Origin: JBBPZA01 sp963797015
GTDB lineage: Bacteria; Actinomycetota; Thermoleophilia; Solirubrobacterales; Solirubrobacteraceae
DNA length: 64,000 nucleotides
NCBI GenBank assembly: GCA_963797015.1
Contig: CAWCNV010000001.1
Location: 186,001-250,000, forward strand
Direction: 5' to 3'
Positions within the stretch are counted from its first letter, which is position 1, and the number at the start of each line of letters is the position of its first letter. The position numbers were made by a program, and so were the translations under genes. Positions 24,980 to 32,793 of this stretch are shown one piece after another. Under the pieces are notes generated by a model, which ran no database searches, was not told the origin of the DNA, and saw only the letters and a list, made by a program, of their open reading frames with translations.

Positions 24980-25746
24980 TGGCCCGCGCGGGCGCCGCCA
25001 CCGCCGCCGCGCGCCGCATGCTCACCGCCCCGGCGCCGGCGCGTCGCCGCCCTCACACCGGCACCACGGACCGCTTCCGCCCGCCTAAGTCGGCTGCCTC
25101 CCCGCGCGCCGTCCCGCGGCGCTACTCGGGCGCCGCGACCGGGGTACGCCCGCAGTTCGAGCTGGGCCGGCGCGCGCGCAGGCTGCTGCAGGGGCTGGCT
25201 GCGCTGCCCGACCGGCCCGTCGTCGACCGCGCCGTCCGCGGCCGGGCGTGGATCGCCGTCCTGGGCGTGCTGCTCATGGGCCTCGTCGCGCTACAGGTGG
25301 GCATGCTCAAGCTCAACGCCGGGATCGGCAACGCGGTGGTCCGCACGTCCGCGCTCGAGCGCGACAACTCGCGCCTGCAGCTGATGGTCGACCGCATGTC
25401 GGCCTCCGATCGCATCCGCGGCAAGGCCGCGAAGCTCGGCATGGTGATGCCCGACGTACGCCGCATCCGCAACGTCTCCGCCGGCGGTCCGGCCAGCGCC
25501 CGCGGGGTCGCGGCGAGCCTGGCCGGCGGCGCGTTCGCGCCCAGGCCCGCGCAGGCGAACGGGACCACCGACGCGAGCTCGTCCTCGTCCTCGTCCGCGA
25601 CCGATTCGAGCATCACTCCCGCGCAGGCCCAGGCGATGCTCAACGACGGCGACCCGTCGAACGACACGCAGGCGATGCTCAACGACGGCGACCCGAGCAA
25701 CGACGCCGAGGCGCTCGCCGGAGGGAGCGGAAGCAGCGGCGGATGA
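24979..25746 (+). CDS. ftsL: FtsL-like division protein
   Basis: Position between rsmH and ftsI and a bitopic layout define it: a basic cytoplasmic N-terminus of about 90 residues, one membrane helix (WIAVLGVLLMGLVALQVGML), then a short coiled coil (ALERDNSRLQLMVDRMSASD). FtsL connects FtsQ/FtsB to the FtsW-FtsI synthase. The start is the GTG that shares a base with the rsmH TAG (TAGTG). At 255 residues it is longer than usual because of a low-complexity Ser/Asn/Asp tail with a direct 13-residue repeat (QAMLNDGDPSND twice). The sequence itself is weakly conserved; the assignment rests on context and topology. Confidence 0.78.
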   Translation: MARAGAATAAARRMLTAPAPARRRPHTGTTDRFRPPKSAASPRAVPRRYSGAATGVRPQFELGRRARRLLQGLAALPDRPVVDRAVRGRAWIAVLGVLLMGLVALQVGMLKLNAGIGNAVVRTSALERDNSRLQLMVDRMSASDRIRGKAAKLGMVMPDVRRIRNVSAGGPASARGVAASLAGGAFAPRPAQANGTTDASSSSSSSATDSSITPAQAQAMLNDGDPSNDTQAMLNDGDPSNDAEALAGGSGSSGG

Positions 25747-25787
25747 GCGCGATGGGCGCCATTAGGAGCGGCGGCAGCGGGGGATGA
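25743..25787 (+). other. 14-codon coupling ORF between ftsL and ftsI
   Basis: ATG 25743 overlaps the ftsL TGA and opens MSAMGAIRSGGSGG; its TGA overlaps ftsI ATG 25784. The sequence around the two ATGs is duplicated 41 bp apart (GGATGAGC...GGGCGCCAT...GGAGCGG), so the spacer is a copy of the ftsI start region. It keeps stop-start coupling from ftsL to ftsI. Confidence 0.5.
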
Positions 25788-27451
25788 GCCGGACGGGCGC
25801 CATGGAGCGGCGCATCGGCCTGTTGTTCGGGGTCTTCCTGGCGCTGCTCGTCTGCGCCGCGGGGCGGGCCGCGTGGCTGGCGGTCGTCAGGGGCGACTCG
25901 CTCGGCGCGCGCGCTCACAGCCAGCAGGTGACCGAGGTGACGGTCCCCGCGCGACGCGGGTCGATCGTCGACCGCAAGGGCGTGGGGCTCGCGGTCTCGC
26001 TCAGCGCGTCCGACGTTGCCGCCGACCCGCGCCAGGTCAAGACACCGGGCCGCACGGCCCAGCTAATCGCGCCGGTCCTGCAGCGCGCGCCCAAGGACGT
26101 CTACGCCGATCTGTCCAAGCGCGGCACCGGCTTCGTGTACCTGGCCCGCAACCTGCCTGCCTCGCGCGCCCGCAAGCTCGAGTCGCTCAAGCTCCCCGGG
26201 CTGTCGTTCACGCCGGCGACCCACCGCAGCTATCCCCAGGAGTGGCTCGCGGCCCAGCTGCTGGGGACCGTGGGCACCGACGGCGACGGGCTGTCCGGTC
26301 TCGAGTACAGCGAGAACCCCGTCCTTCGCGGGCGCGATGGCGTGCGGCGCACCGTCCGCGACGCGCTGGGCCAGCCGATCCGCCTGCGCGACACGCCGTC
26401 GGCCCAGCCCGGCAAGGACATCCGGCTGACGATCGACTCAGACGTCCAGGAGCGCGTCGAGCAGGTCCTCCAGGACGTGGGCGAGCAGTACAGCCCGCGC
26501 GGCGCGACAGCGATGGTCACCGACCCGCGCACGGGCGAGATCCTCGCGCTGGCCAACTGGCCGCGCGTCAACGCCAACGACTTCGGCTCCGCGCCGGCCT
26601 TCGCACAGCAGGACCGCGCCGCCGGGGCCGCCTACGAGCCGGGCTCGACGTTCAAGCCCTTCACCGTCGCCGGCGCGCTCGAGGCCGGCCTCGTAACGCC
26701 GCAGACCACGTTCCCACTAGCGCCCCAGATCAAGGTCGCCGACCGCACGATCGGCGAGAACGAGCCGCGCGGCTACGAGACCCTCAGCACGGCCCAGATC
26801 CTGTCGCAGTCCAGCAACGTCGGCGCGATAACCATCGGCCTGCGACTCGGCGAGCGGCGCTTCGCCCAGTGGGTGCAGCGCTTCGGCTTCGGGCAGCTGA
26901 CCGGCAGCGACGTCCCGACCGAGGCGACGGGCATCGTGCTCCCGGTCCAGAAGTACTCGGGCTCCTCGATGGGCAACCTGCCGATCGGCCAGGGGATCGC
27001 CGTGACGCCGCTGCAGATGGCCGCTGCGTACGGGGCGATCGCCAACGGCGGCTGGCTGCGCCCGCCGCGCGTGATCATGTCCGTCGCCGGGAAGCCGAAG
27101 CCGCTGCCGCGCCCGCGGCGCGTGATCTCGGCGCGGACCGCCGCCGAGGTCCGCGACATGCTGCGCGGCGTCGTCGGCCCGCAGGGGACGGCCGAGGCGG
27201 CGGCGGTCCCCGGCTACGAGGTGGCCGGCAAGACCGGGACCGCGAACAAACCCGACCCCGACGGCGGGTACTCGACCACGCGCTACGTGGCGTCGTTCGT
27301 CGGCTTCGCCCCGGCCAGCCGTCCGCAGGTGCTGATCACCGTGATGGTCGACGAGCCCCAGGGCGACATCTACGGTGGTTCGGTGGCGGCCCCGGCGTTC
27401 CAGAAGATCGCCCGCTTCGTGCTGCCCTACCTGGGCGTGCCCCCGCGCTGA
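25784..27451 (+). CDS. ftsI: Division transpeptidase (class B PBP)
   Basis: FtsI cross-links septal peptidoglycan. An N-terminal helix (IGLLFGVFLALLVCAAGRAA) is followed by the dimerisation/pedestal region (VTVPARRGSIVDRKGVGLAV) and the transpeptidase domain, with SxxK in EPGSTFKPF, SxN in SQSSNVGA and KTG in VAGKTGTANKP. Length 555 fits. The ATG at 25784 was chosen because the TGA of the coupling ORF overlaps it; a second ATG six codons later is possible. FtsW, its glycosyltransferase partner, is encoded downstream. Beta-lactams acylate the STFK serine in this family. Confidence 0.94.
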   Translation: MSRTGAMERRIGLLFGVFLALLVCAAGRAAWLAVVRGDSLGARAHSQQVTEVTVPARRGSIVDRKGVGLAVSLSASDVAADPRQVKTPGRTAQLIAPVLQRAPKDVYADLSKRGTGFVYLARNLPASRARKLESLKLPGLSFTPATHRSYPQEWLAAQLLGTVGTDGDGLSGLEYSENPVLRGRDGVRRTVRDALGQPIRLRDTPSAQPGKDIRLTIDSDVQERVEQVLQDVGEQYSPRGATAMVTDPRTGEILALANWPRVNANDFGSAPAFAQQDRAAGAAYEPGSTFKPFTVAGALEAGLVTPQTTFPLAPQIKVADRTIGENEPRGYETLSTAQILSQSSNVGAITIGLRLGERRFAQWVQRFGFGQLTGSDVPTEATGIVLPVQKYSGSSMGNLPIGQGIAVTPLQMAAAYGAIANGGWLRPPRVIMSVAGKPKPLPRPRRVISARTAAEVRDMLRGVVGPQGTAEAAAVPGYEVAGKTGTANKPDPDGGYSTTRYVASFVGFAPASRPQVLITVMVDEPQGDIYGGSVAAPAFQKIARFVLPYLGVPPR

Positions 27452-27494
27452 GGGCGCGGAACCCGCGGGAGCCCCGCTCTAGACTGGCGCGGCC

Positions 27495-28937
27495 ATGGAA
27501 CTCCGCGAGGTGATGGGGGATCCCGCCGCGCCGCGCGTCGAGATCTCCTCGCTGGCCTATGACTCGCGCACGGTGCGTCCCGGCGCGCTCTTTTTCTGCG
27601 TGCCTGGGTTCACACGCGACGGGCACGAGCTCGCTCCGCAGGCGGTCGAGAACGGCGCCGTCGCGCTCGCGGTCGAGCGTCCGTTGGGGCTGGGAGTGCC
27701 CGAGGTCACGGTTCCCTCCGTCCGCGCCGCGATGGGGCCTGCGGCCGCTCGCTTCCACGGCGACCCCAGCGCGGAGCTCATCGTCGTCGGGGTCACGGGG
27801 ACCAACGGCAAGACCACCTCCGCCTTCCTGCTGCGCTCGCTGCTCGAGGCGTCGGGCCGGCGCTGCGGACTGCTCGGCACGGTGAAGAGCGTGATCGGCG
27901 GCGTCGAGCACCCGGTCGAGCGCACCACGCCCGAGGCGATCGACCTGCAGCGCCAGCTGCGGGGGATGGTCGACGCCGGCGACGACGCATGCGTGATGGA
28001 GATCTCCTCGCATGCCCTGGAGCTCGGGCGCTCACGGGCGATCCGCTTCGACGCGGCGGTGTTCACCAACCTGACCCAGGACCACCTCGACTTCCACCCG
28101 ACGATGGAGGACTACTTCGCGGCCAAGCGGCGGCTGTTCGTGGACGACGGCGCGCCGCGGGCCGCGATCCTCAACCTCGACGACCACTACGGCCGTCGCC
28201 TTCACGACGACCGCCCGGACGCGATCGGCTTCGCGGTCGAGCACCCGGACGCGGCCTACCGGGCGCGCGACGTCGAGATCAGCTTCGCGGGCTCGAGCTT
28301 CGTCGCCGAGACCCCCGAGGGGCCCATCCGGCTGCGCTCGCCGCTGCCCGGGCGCTTCAACGTGCTCAACGTCCTCGGCGCTGTGGCGGCGGCGCGCGCC
28401 GTGGGGGTGGAGCCCGCGACGATCGAGCGCGCCGTGCCCGAGGCGGGACGGGTGCCGGGTCGCTTCGAGCCGGTCGACGAGGGCCAGGGCTTCGCGGTGA
28501 TCGTCGACTACGCGCACACGCCCGACTCGCTGGAGAACGTGCTGGAGGCCGCCCGGGAGCTGGCCGGCGAGCGGCGCGTGCTGTGCGTGTTCGGCTGCGG
28601 CGGAGACCGCGATCGCGACAAGCGCCCCAAGATGGGCGCGATCGCGGCGCGGCTCGCCGACTTGGTGATCGTGACCTCCGACAACCCGCGCTCCGAGGAC
28701 CCCGAGGCGATCATCCGCGAGGTGCTCGCCGGGGCGGGGGAGGAGGCGGAGGCGATCGGCGATCGCCGCGAGGCGATCCGCCACGCGGTCGCGCTCGCGC
28801 GCGCGGGCGACGTGCTCGTGATCGCGGGCAAGGGCCACGAGCAGGGCCAGGAGCTGGCGGACGGCCGCAAGGTTCCCTTCGACGACGTGACGGTCGCGCG
28901 CGAGGCGCTGCGCGGGCTCGCGACCGCATCGGCATGA
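27495..28937 (+). CDS. murE: UDP-MurNAc-tripeptide synthetase (meso-DAP-adding)
   Basis: MurE adds the third amino acid to UDP-MurNAc-L-Ala-D-Glu. Motifs: SLAYDSRTVRPGALFFCVPG, the P-loop GVTGTNGKTTS, TTPEAIDLQ, MEISSHALELGR, FTNLTQDHLDFHPTMEDYF, DYAHTPDSLENVL, FGCGGDRDRDKRPKMG and the specificity motif SDNPRSEDP. The DNPR form is known for meso-diaminopimelate enzymes, so the wall is probably A1-gamma type. TAGACT at 27480-27485, nine bases before the ATG, and the lack of a Shine-Dalgarno sequence suggest an internal leaderless promoter. TGA overlaps the murF ATG. Confidence 0.95.
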   Translation: MELREVMGDPAAPRVEISSLAYDSRTVRPGALFFCVPGFTRDGHELAPQAVENGAVALAVERPLGLGVPEVTVPSVRAAMGPAAARFHGDPSAELIVVGVTGTNGKTTSAFLLRSLLEASGRRCGLLGTVKSVIGGVEHPVERTTPEAIDLQRQLRGMVDAGDDACVMEISSHALELGRSRAIRFDAAVFTNLTQDHLDFHPTMEDYFAAKRRLFVDDGAPRAAILNLDDHYGRRLHDDRPDAIGFAVEHPDAAYRARDVEISFAGSSFVAETPEGPIRLRSPLPGRFNVLNVLGAVAAARAVGVEPATIERAVPEAGRVPGRFEPVDEGQGFAVIVDYAHTPDSLENVLEAARELAGERRVLCVFGCGGDRDRDKRPKMGAIAARLADLVIVTSDNPRSEDPEAIIREVLAGAGEEAEAIGDRREAIRHAVALARAGDVLVIAGKGHEQGQELADGRKVPFDDVTVAREALRGLATASA

Positions 28938-30343
28938 GGAACTGGAACGCCGAGCGCGTGGCCGCGGCAGCCGGCGCGGAGCTCGTGCGGGCGCCTGCGG
29001 ACGACGCCGGCCCGCTGCGCGCGACGATCGACTCGCGCCGCATCGAGCCCGGCGACCTCTTCGTCGGACTCGCCGGCGAGCGAGTCGACGGAGCGACCTT
29101 CGCGGTCGACGCGCTGCGCGCGGGGTCGTGGGGGGCGCTCGTCGGTCGGGGCGGCCAAGCGGCCGCGTCCGGCGCGGACCCGCCCGCCCCTCCCGGCGCG
29201 CTGCTCGTCGCCGACGACCCTCTCACCGCGCTCCAGCGCCTCGCCTCCGCCTGGCGTGCCGAGCTGGGCGCGCAGGTGATCGCGATCACCGGCTCGACGG
29301 GCAAGACCTCGACCAAGGACATCGTGGCCGCGCTTCTGCGACCCCACCGGCGCACCGTTGCGAGCCCGGCCAACTTCAACACCGAGGTCGGCCTGCCGCT
29401 CGCGATCCTCGCGGCTCCCCCGGCGACCGACGTGCTCGTCCTCGAGCTCGCGATGCGCGGCGCGGGCCAGATCGCCGAGCTGACCGCGATCGCCAGCCCC
29501 GACGTCGGGGTGATCGTCAACGTCGGGCCCGTCCACCTCGAGCTGCTCGGCTCGCTCGACGCGGTCGCGGCGGCGAAGGCCGAGCTGCTGCGCGACATGC
29601 GCCCGGGCGGGATCGCCGTCGTCCCCGCCGCCGAGCCCCTGCTCGACCGCCACCGTCCAAGCCATCTGCGAGTCGTGACCTTCGGCGGGGGCGGCGACGT
29701 GCGGCTGCTCGACGCCGACGGCGGCCGCGTGCGCATCGACGCGAGCGGTACGCCGGTCGAGCTCGACGTGCCCTTCACCCAGGCCCACAACCGGCTCAAC
29801 CTGCTGGCGGCGGTCGCCGCCGCGCGCGCCGTCGGGGTCACGCCGACCGGCCGCGTCGACGTCGCGCTGTCCCAGTGGCGCGGGGAGCGGATCGACCTGC
29901 CGGACGGGATTGCGGTCATCAACGACTGCTACAACGCGAACCCGATGTCGATGCACGCCGCCCTCGACGACCTCGCCGTCGCTGCGCGCGCCAGGCGGGT
30001 CGCGGTGCTCGGCGACATGCTCGAGCTCGGCGCGCGCGACGAGCTGCGCTTCCACCGCGAGGCCGGCCGTCACGCGAGCGAGCGGGGAGTCGACGTGCTC
30101 GTCACGGTCGGCCCGCTTGCGGCCGAGATGACCCACGACTTCCCGCGCGAAGCGCACGCCGTGGACGACGCGCGGGCGGCCGCCGCGCTCGTGGCAGAGC
30201 TCCTGGAGCCCGGCGACACCGTGCTCGTCAAGGGCTCTCGCGGAGTGGGCCTGGAGGTCGTCGCGGAGCAGCTCTCGCAGAACGGGCCCGAGGCCGGACC
30301 CGACGCGCCGCCGCGACCCCGCCACCAGGCCCCGGCGCGCTAG
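28934..30343 (+). CDS. murF: UDP-MurNAc-pentapeptide synthetase
   Basis: MurF attaches D-Ala-D-Ala to the tripeptide. Seen: TIDSRRIEPGDLFVGLAGERVDG, the P-loop AITGSTGKTSTKDIV, SPANFNTEVGLPL, VLELAMRGAGQIAELTAIASP, NVGPVHLELLGS, INDCYNANPMSMHAALDDLA and VLGDMLELG. The length of 469 is normal, with a Pro/Ala-rich tail. ATG 28934 overlaps the murE stop (ATGA), which implies translational coupling. The next gene starts three bases after its stop. Confidence 0.95.
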   Translation: MRNWNAERVAAAAGAELVRAPADDAGPLRATIDSRRIEPGDLFVGLAGERVDGATFAVDALRAGSWGALVGRGGQAAASGADPPAPPGALLVADDPLTALQRLASAWRAELGAQVIAITGSTGKTSTKDIVAALLRPHRRTVASPANFNTEVGLPLAILAAPPATDVLVLELAMRGAGQIAELTAIASPDVGVIVNVGPVHLELLGSLDAVAAAKAELLRDMRPGGIAVVPAAEPLLDRHRPSHLRVVTFGGGGDVRLLDADGGRVRIDASGTPVELDVPFTQAHNRLNLLAAVAAARAVGVTPTGRVDVALSQWRGERIDLPDGIAVINDCYNANPMSMHAALDDLAVAARARRVAVLGDMLELGARDELRFHREAGRHASERGVDVLVTVGPLAAEMTHDFPREAHAVDDARAAAALVAELLEPGDTVLVKGSRGVGLEVVAEQLSQNGPEAGPDAPPRPRHQAPAR

Positions 30344-30345
30344 CA

Positions 30346-31365
30346 ATGGGCGAAGTCCTGATCGCGGGCACCGCCTCGCTGCTCATCTGCTGCTTTCTGA
30401 GCCCGCGCTTCATCAGCTTCCTGCGCGACCGCGAGTTCGGCCAGCAGATCCGCGAGGAGGGTCCCGAGGGCCACCACGCCAAAGCGGGGACGCCGACGAT
30501 GGGCGGGGTGATCCTGTTCGCGGCGATCACGGTCCCGTTCCTGGTCCTCGGCCGCGGCGACTCGCGCGCGATCGGCGTCTTCGGCGTGGCCGTCGCCTGT
30601 GCCCTGCTGGGCTTCGCCGACGACTACGTCAAGCTCACCCAGCGCCGCTCGCTCGGGTTGCGAGGGCGGACGAAGCTCGTGGTGACGGTCCTGATCTCGT
30701 TGGGGCTGTGGCTGGTGGCGACCAAGGTGGCCGACCTGCCGAGCACCCTGCGCCTGCGCGTGCTCGACGCCCAGATCGACCTCGGGCCCTTCTACCCGGT
30801 GCTCATCTACGTCGTGGTGGCCGGGACCACCAGCGCGGTGAACCTGACCGACGGCCTCGACGGCCTGGCCGCCGGCTGCTGCGCGATCGTGCTGCTCGCC
30901 TACATCGGCATCACGTTCATCACCACCGGCCAGCGTGACCTGGCCGTGCTCGCCGGCTGCCTGGTAGGGGCGTGCGTGGGCTTTCTGTGGTTCAACGCGT
31001 TCCCGGCGACGATCTTCATGGGCGACACCGGCTCGCTCGGGCTCGGGGGCGCGATAGCCGGCATGGCGGTGATGACCAAGACCGAGGTGCTGCTGGTCGT
31101 GCTCGGCGGGATCTTCGTGCTCGAGGCGCTGTCCGTCCTGATCCAGGTCTTCGCCTTCCAGAGCTTTGGCAAGCGCGTGTTCCGGATGGCCCCGATCCAC
31201 CACCACTTCGAACTGCTCGCCTGGTCGGAGACGAAGATCATCCTGCGCTTCTGGATCGTCGCGGCGGCGTGCGCGGCGATCGGCTTCACGATCTACCAGC
31301 AGAGCATCCCGACGGCGCGCGATTGCGTGCGCGGCGTGGTGAGGCTGAGCCGAGGGTGCCGGTGA
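30346..31365 (+). CDS. mraY: Phospho-MurNAc-pentapeptide translocase
   Basis: MraY makes lipid I from UDP-MurNAc-pentapeptide and undecaprenyl phosphate at the inner membrane face. About ten membrane helices are visible, with family motifs GHHAKAGTPTMGG, FADDYVKLTQRRS-LGLRGRTK, NLTDGLDGLAAG, WFNAFPATIFMGDTGSLGLGG and MAPIHHHFEL. Length 339 is typical. The ATG at 30346 follows murF by two bases. Its last residues (RDCVRGVVRLSRGCR) go past the family's usual end. A chain of two tiny overlapping ORFs leads to murD. Confidence 0.95.
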   Translation: MGEVLIAGTASLLICCFLSPRFISFLRDREFGQQIREEGPEGHHAKAGTPTMGGVILFAAITVPFLVLGRGDSRAIGVFGVAVACALLGFADDYVKLTQRRSLGLRGRTKLVVTVLISLGLWLVATKVADLPSTLRLRVLDAQIDLGPFYPVLIYVVVAGTTSAVNLTDGLDGLAAGCCAIVLLAYIGITFITTGQRDLAVLAGCLVGACVGFLWFNAFPATIFMGDTGSLGLGGAIAGMAVMTKTEVLLVVLGGIFVLEALSVLIQVFAFQSFGKRVFRMAPIHHHFELLAWSETKIILRFWIVAAACAAIGFTIYQQSIPTARDCVRGVVRLSRGCR

Positions 31366-31432
31366 GGGCGTGACGAGCCGCTCGCCGCGTGGTTGCCGGC
31401 GCGCCGAGGGCGCGCGCCTCCTCCGGCGATGA
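31362..31432 (+). other. Chain of two coupling mini-ORFs between mraY and murD
   Basis: GTG 31362 overlaps the mraY TGA and encodes M-R-A followed by TGA 31371-31373. GTG 31370 overlaps that stop and opens a 20-codon ORF (MTSRSPRGCRRAEGARLLRR) ending at TGA 31430-31432, which overlaps murD ATG 31429. Each step shares an NTGA. No Shine-Dalgarno sequence precedes murD, so re-initiation along this chain could be how murD is translated. Confidence 0.45.
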
Positions 31433-32748
31433 AGTCGCGGCCGGGCCTCCCTCGCGGCCCGTTCCTGGTCATCGGTCTGGCCCGCTCGGGGATCGCCGCC
31501 GCGCTCGCGCTGCGGGCGCGCGGCGAGGAGGTGCTCGCAGTCGACGCTGCCGCGCCCCAGAGCGATCCGCTTCGCGGCGCGGGCGTTGAGGTCCAGCTGC
31601 GGTCCGACGGCCTGGCGCTGCTCGAGCGCGTGCGCGCGGTGGTCAAGAGCCCGGGCGTACCCCAGGAGGCGCCGGCGGTGGCCGGGGCGCGCCAGCGCGG
31701 CCTGGCGGTCATCGGCGAGCTCGAGCTCGCGTGGCGGCTTCTGCCCAACGACTGGATCGCCGTGACCGGGACCAACGGCAAGACCACGACGGTCGAGCTG
31801 CTCGGGCACGTCCACCGCGAGGCGGGCGCCCCGGTCGCGGTCGCCGGCAACGTCGGAACTGCGGCGGCCTCCCTGGCCGGTTCGATCGCGCCCGAGACGA
31901 CGATCGTGTGCGAGGCGTCGTCGTTCCAGCTCGAGGACACCGAGGCCTTCTCGCCCGAAGCCGCGGTGCTCCTCAACCTGACCGAGGATCACCTCGACCG
32001 CCACGGGACCATGGACGCCTACCGCGCCGCCAAGCTCCAGGCCTTCGCGCGCCAGGGCAACGACGACGTCGCGGTCTTTCCGTGCGGGCCCGCGCTCGGG
32101 GACCTGGGAGGCTGCGCCCGGCGGCTGTGCTTCGGCGATGAGCCCGAGGCCGAGCTCGCGGACCGGGCCGGGCAGCTGTGGTGGGACGACGAGCCGCTGC
32201 TGCCGGTGGACGAGATCCGCCTGCGCGGCCCCCACAACCGCGCCAACGCGATGGCGGCCGCGGCGGTCGCGCTCGCGCGCGGGCTGCCGCGCGAGGCCGT
32301 CGCCGACGCGCTGCGCAGCTTCCCCGGGGTCGCGCACCGCCTCGAGGAGGTGGCGCGCCGCGACGGCGTGCTCTACGTCAACGACTCCAAGGCGACCAAC
32401 GTCGCCTCGGCGCTCGTGGCGCTGCGCTCCTTCCCCGGCGGGATCCACGCGATCCTGGGGGGGAGGGGAAAGGGAGGCAACTACCGCGCGCTGCGCGACG
32501 AGCTGGCGGCGCGAGCGGCGGCGGTATATCTGATAGGCGAGGAGGCCGAGGCGATAGCGGCCGATCTCGAGGGCCTGCCGTTCCCGGTGCACCGCAGCGG
32601 CGACCTCGAGCACGCGCTGGAGGCGGCCCGCGCGGCGGCTCGCCCGGGCGAAGTCGTGCTCCTCTCACCGGCCTGCACGAGCTGGGACCAGTACCCGGAC
32701 TTCGAGGCCCGCGGCGATCAGTTCCGCCGCCTGGTACAGGAGGGCTGA
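31429..32748 (+). CDS. murD: UDP-MurNAc-L-Ala-D-Glu ligase
   Basis: MurD adds D-Glu to UDP-MurNAc-L-Ala. Seen: FLVIGLARSGIAAALALRARG (Rossmann-like N-domain), KSPGVPQEAP, the P-loop AVTGTNGKTTTVELL, ASSFQLEDTEAF, LLNLTEDHLDRHGTMDAY, GPHNRANAMAAA, FPGVAHRLEEV, YVNDSKATNVASALVAL, LGGRGKGGNY and VLLSPACTSWDQYPDFEARG. Length 439 fits. The ATG at 31429 is preferred to a TTG 12 codons upstream because the family begins here and the TGA of the coupling ORF overlaps it. Confidence 0.95.
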   Translation: MKSRPGLPRGPFLVIGLARSGIAAALALRARGEEVLAVDAAAPQSDPLRGAGVEVQLRSDGLALLERVRAVVKSPGVPQEAPAVAGARQRGLAVIGELELAWRLLPNDWIAVTGTNGKTTTVELLGHVHREAGAPVAVAGNVGTAAASLAGSIAPETTIVCEASSFQLEDTEAFSPEAAVLLNLTEDHLDRHGTMDAYRAAKLQAFARQGNDDVAVFPCGPALGDLGGCARRLCFGDEPEAELADRAGQLWWDDEPLLPVDEIRLRGPHNRANAMAAAAVALARGLPREAVADALRSFPGVAHRLEEVARRDGVLYVNDSKATNVASALVALRSFPGGIHAILGGRGKGGNYRALRDELAARAAAVYLIGEEAEAIAADLEGLPFPVHRSGDLEHALEAARAAARPGEVVLLSPACTSWDQYPDFEARGDQFRRLVQEG

Positions 32749-32793
32749 CGCCGGGGGAGGAAGCGCGACGCCGGCGTCGAAGGCGGTCCGATC

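Noticed and set aside
28508..30346. 612-codon minus-strand frame opposite murF
   Set aside because: Shadow of murE/murF; low-complexity His/Arg/Asp composition.
30340..32613. 757-codon open frame on the minus strand across mraY and murD
   Set aside because: It mirrors well-conserved genes on the plus strand and its product is Arg/His/Gln-rich without motifs; a GC-rich shadow.
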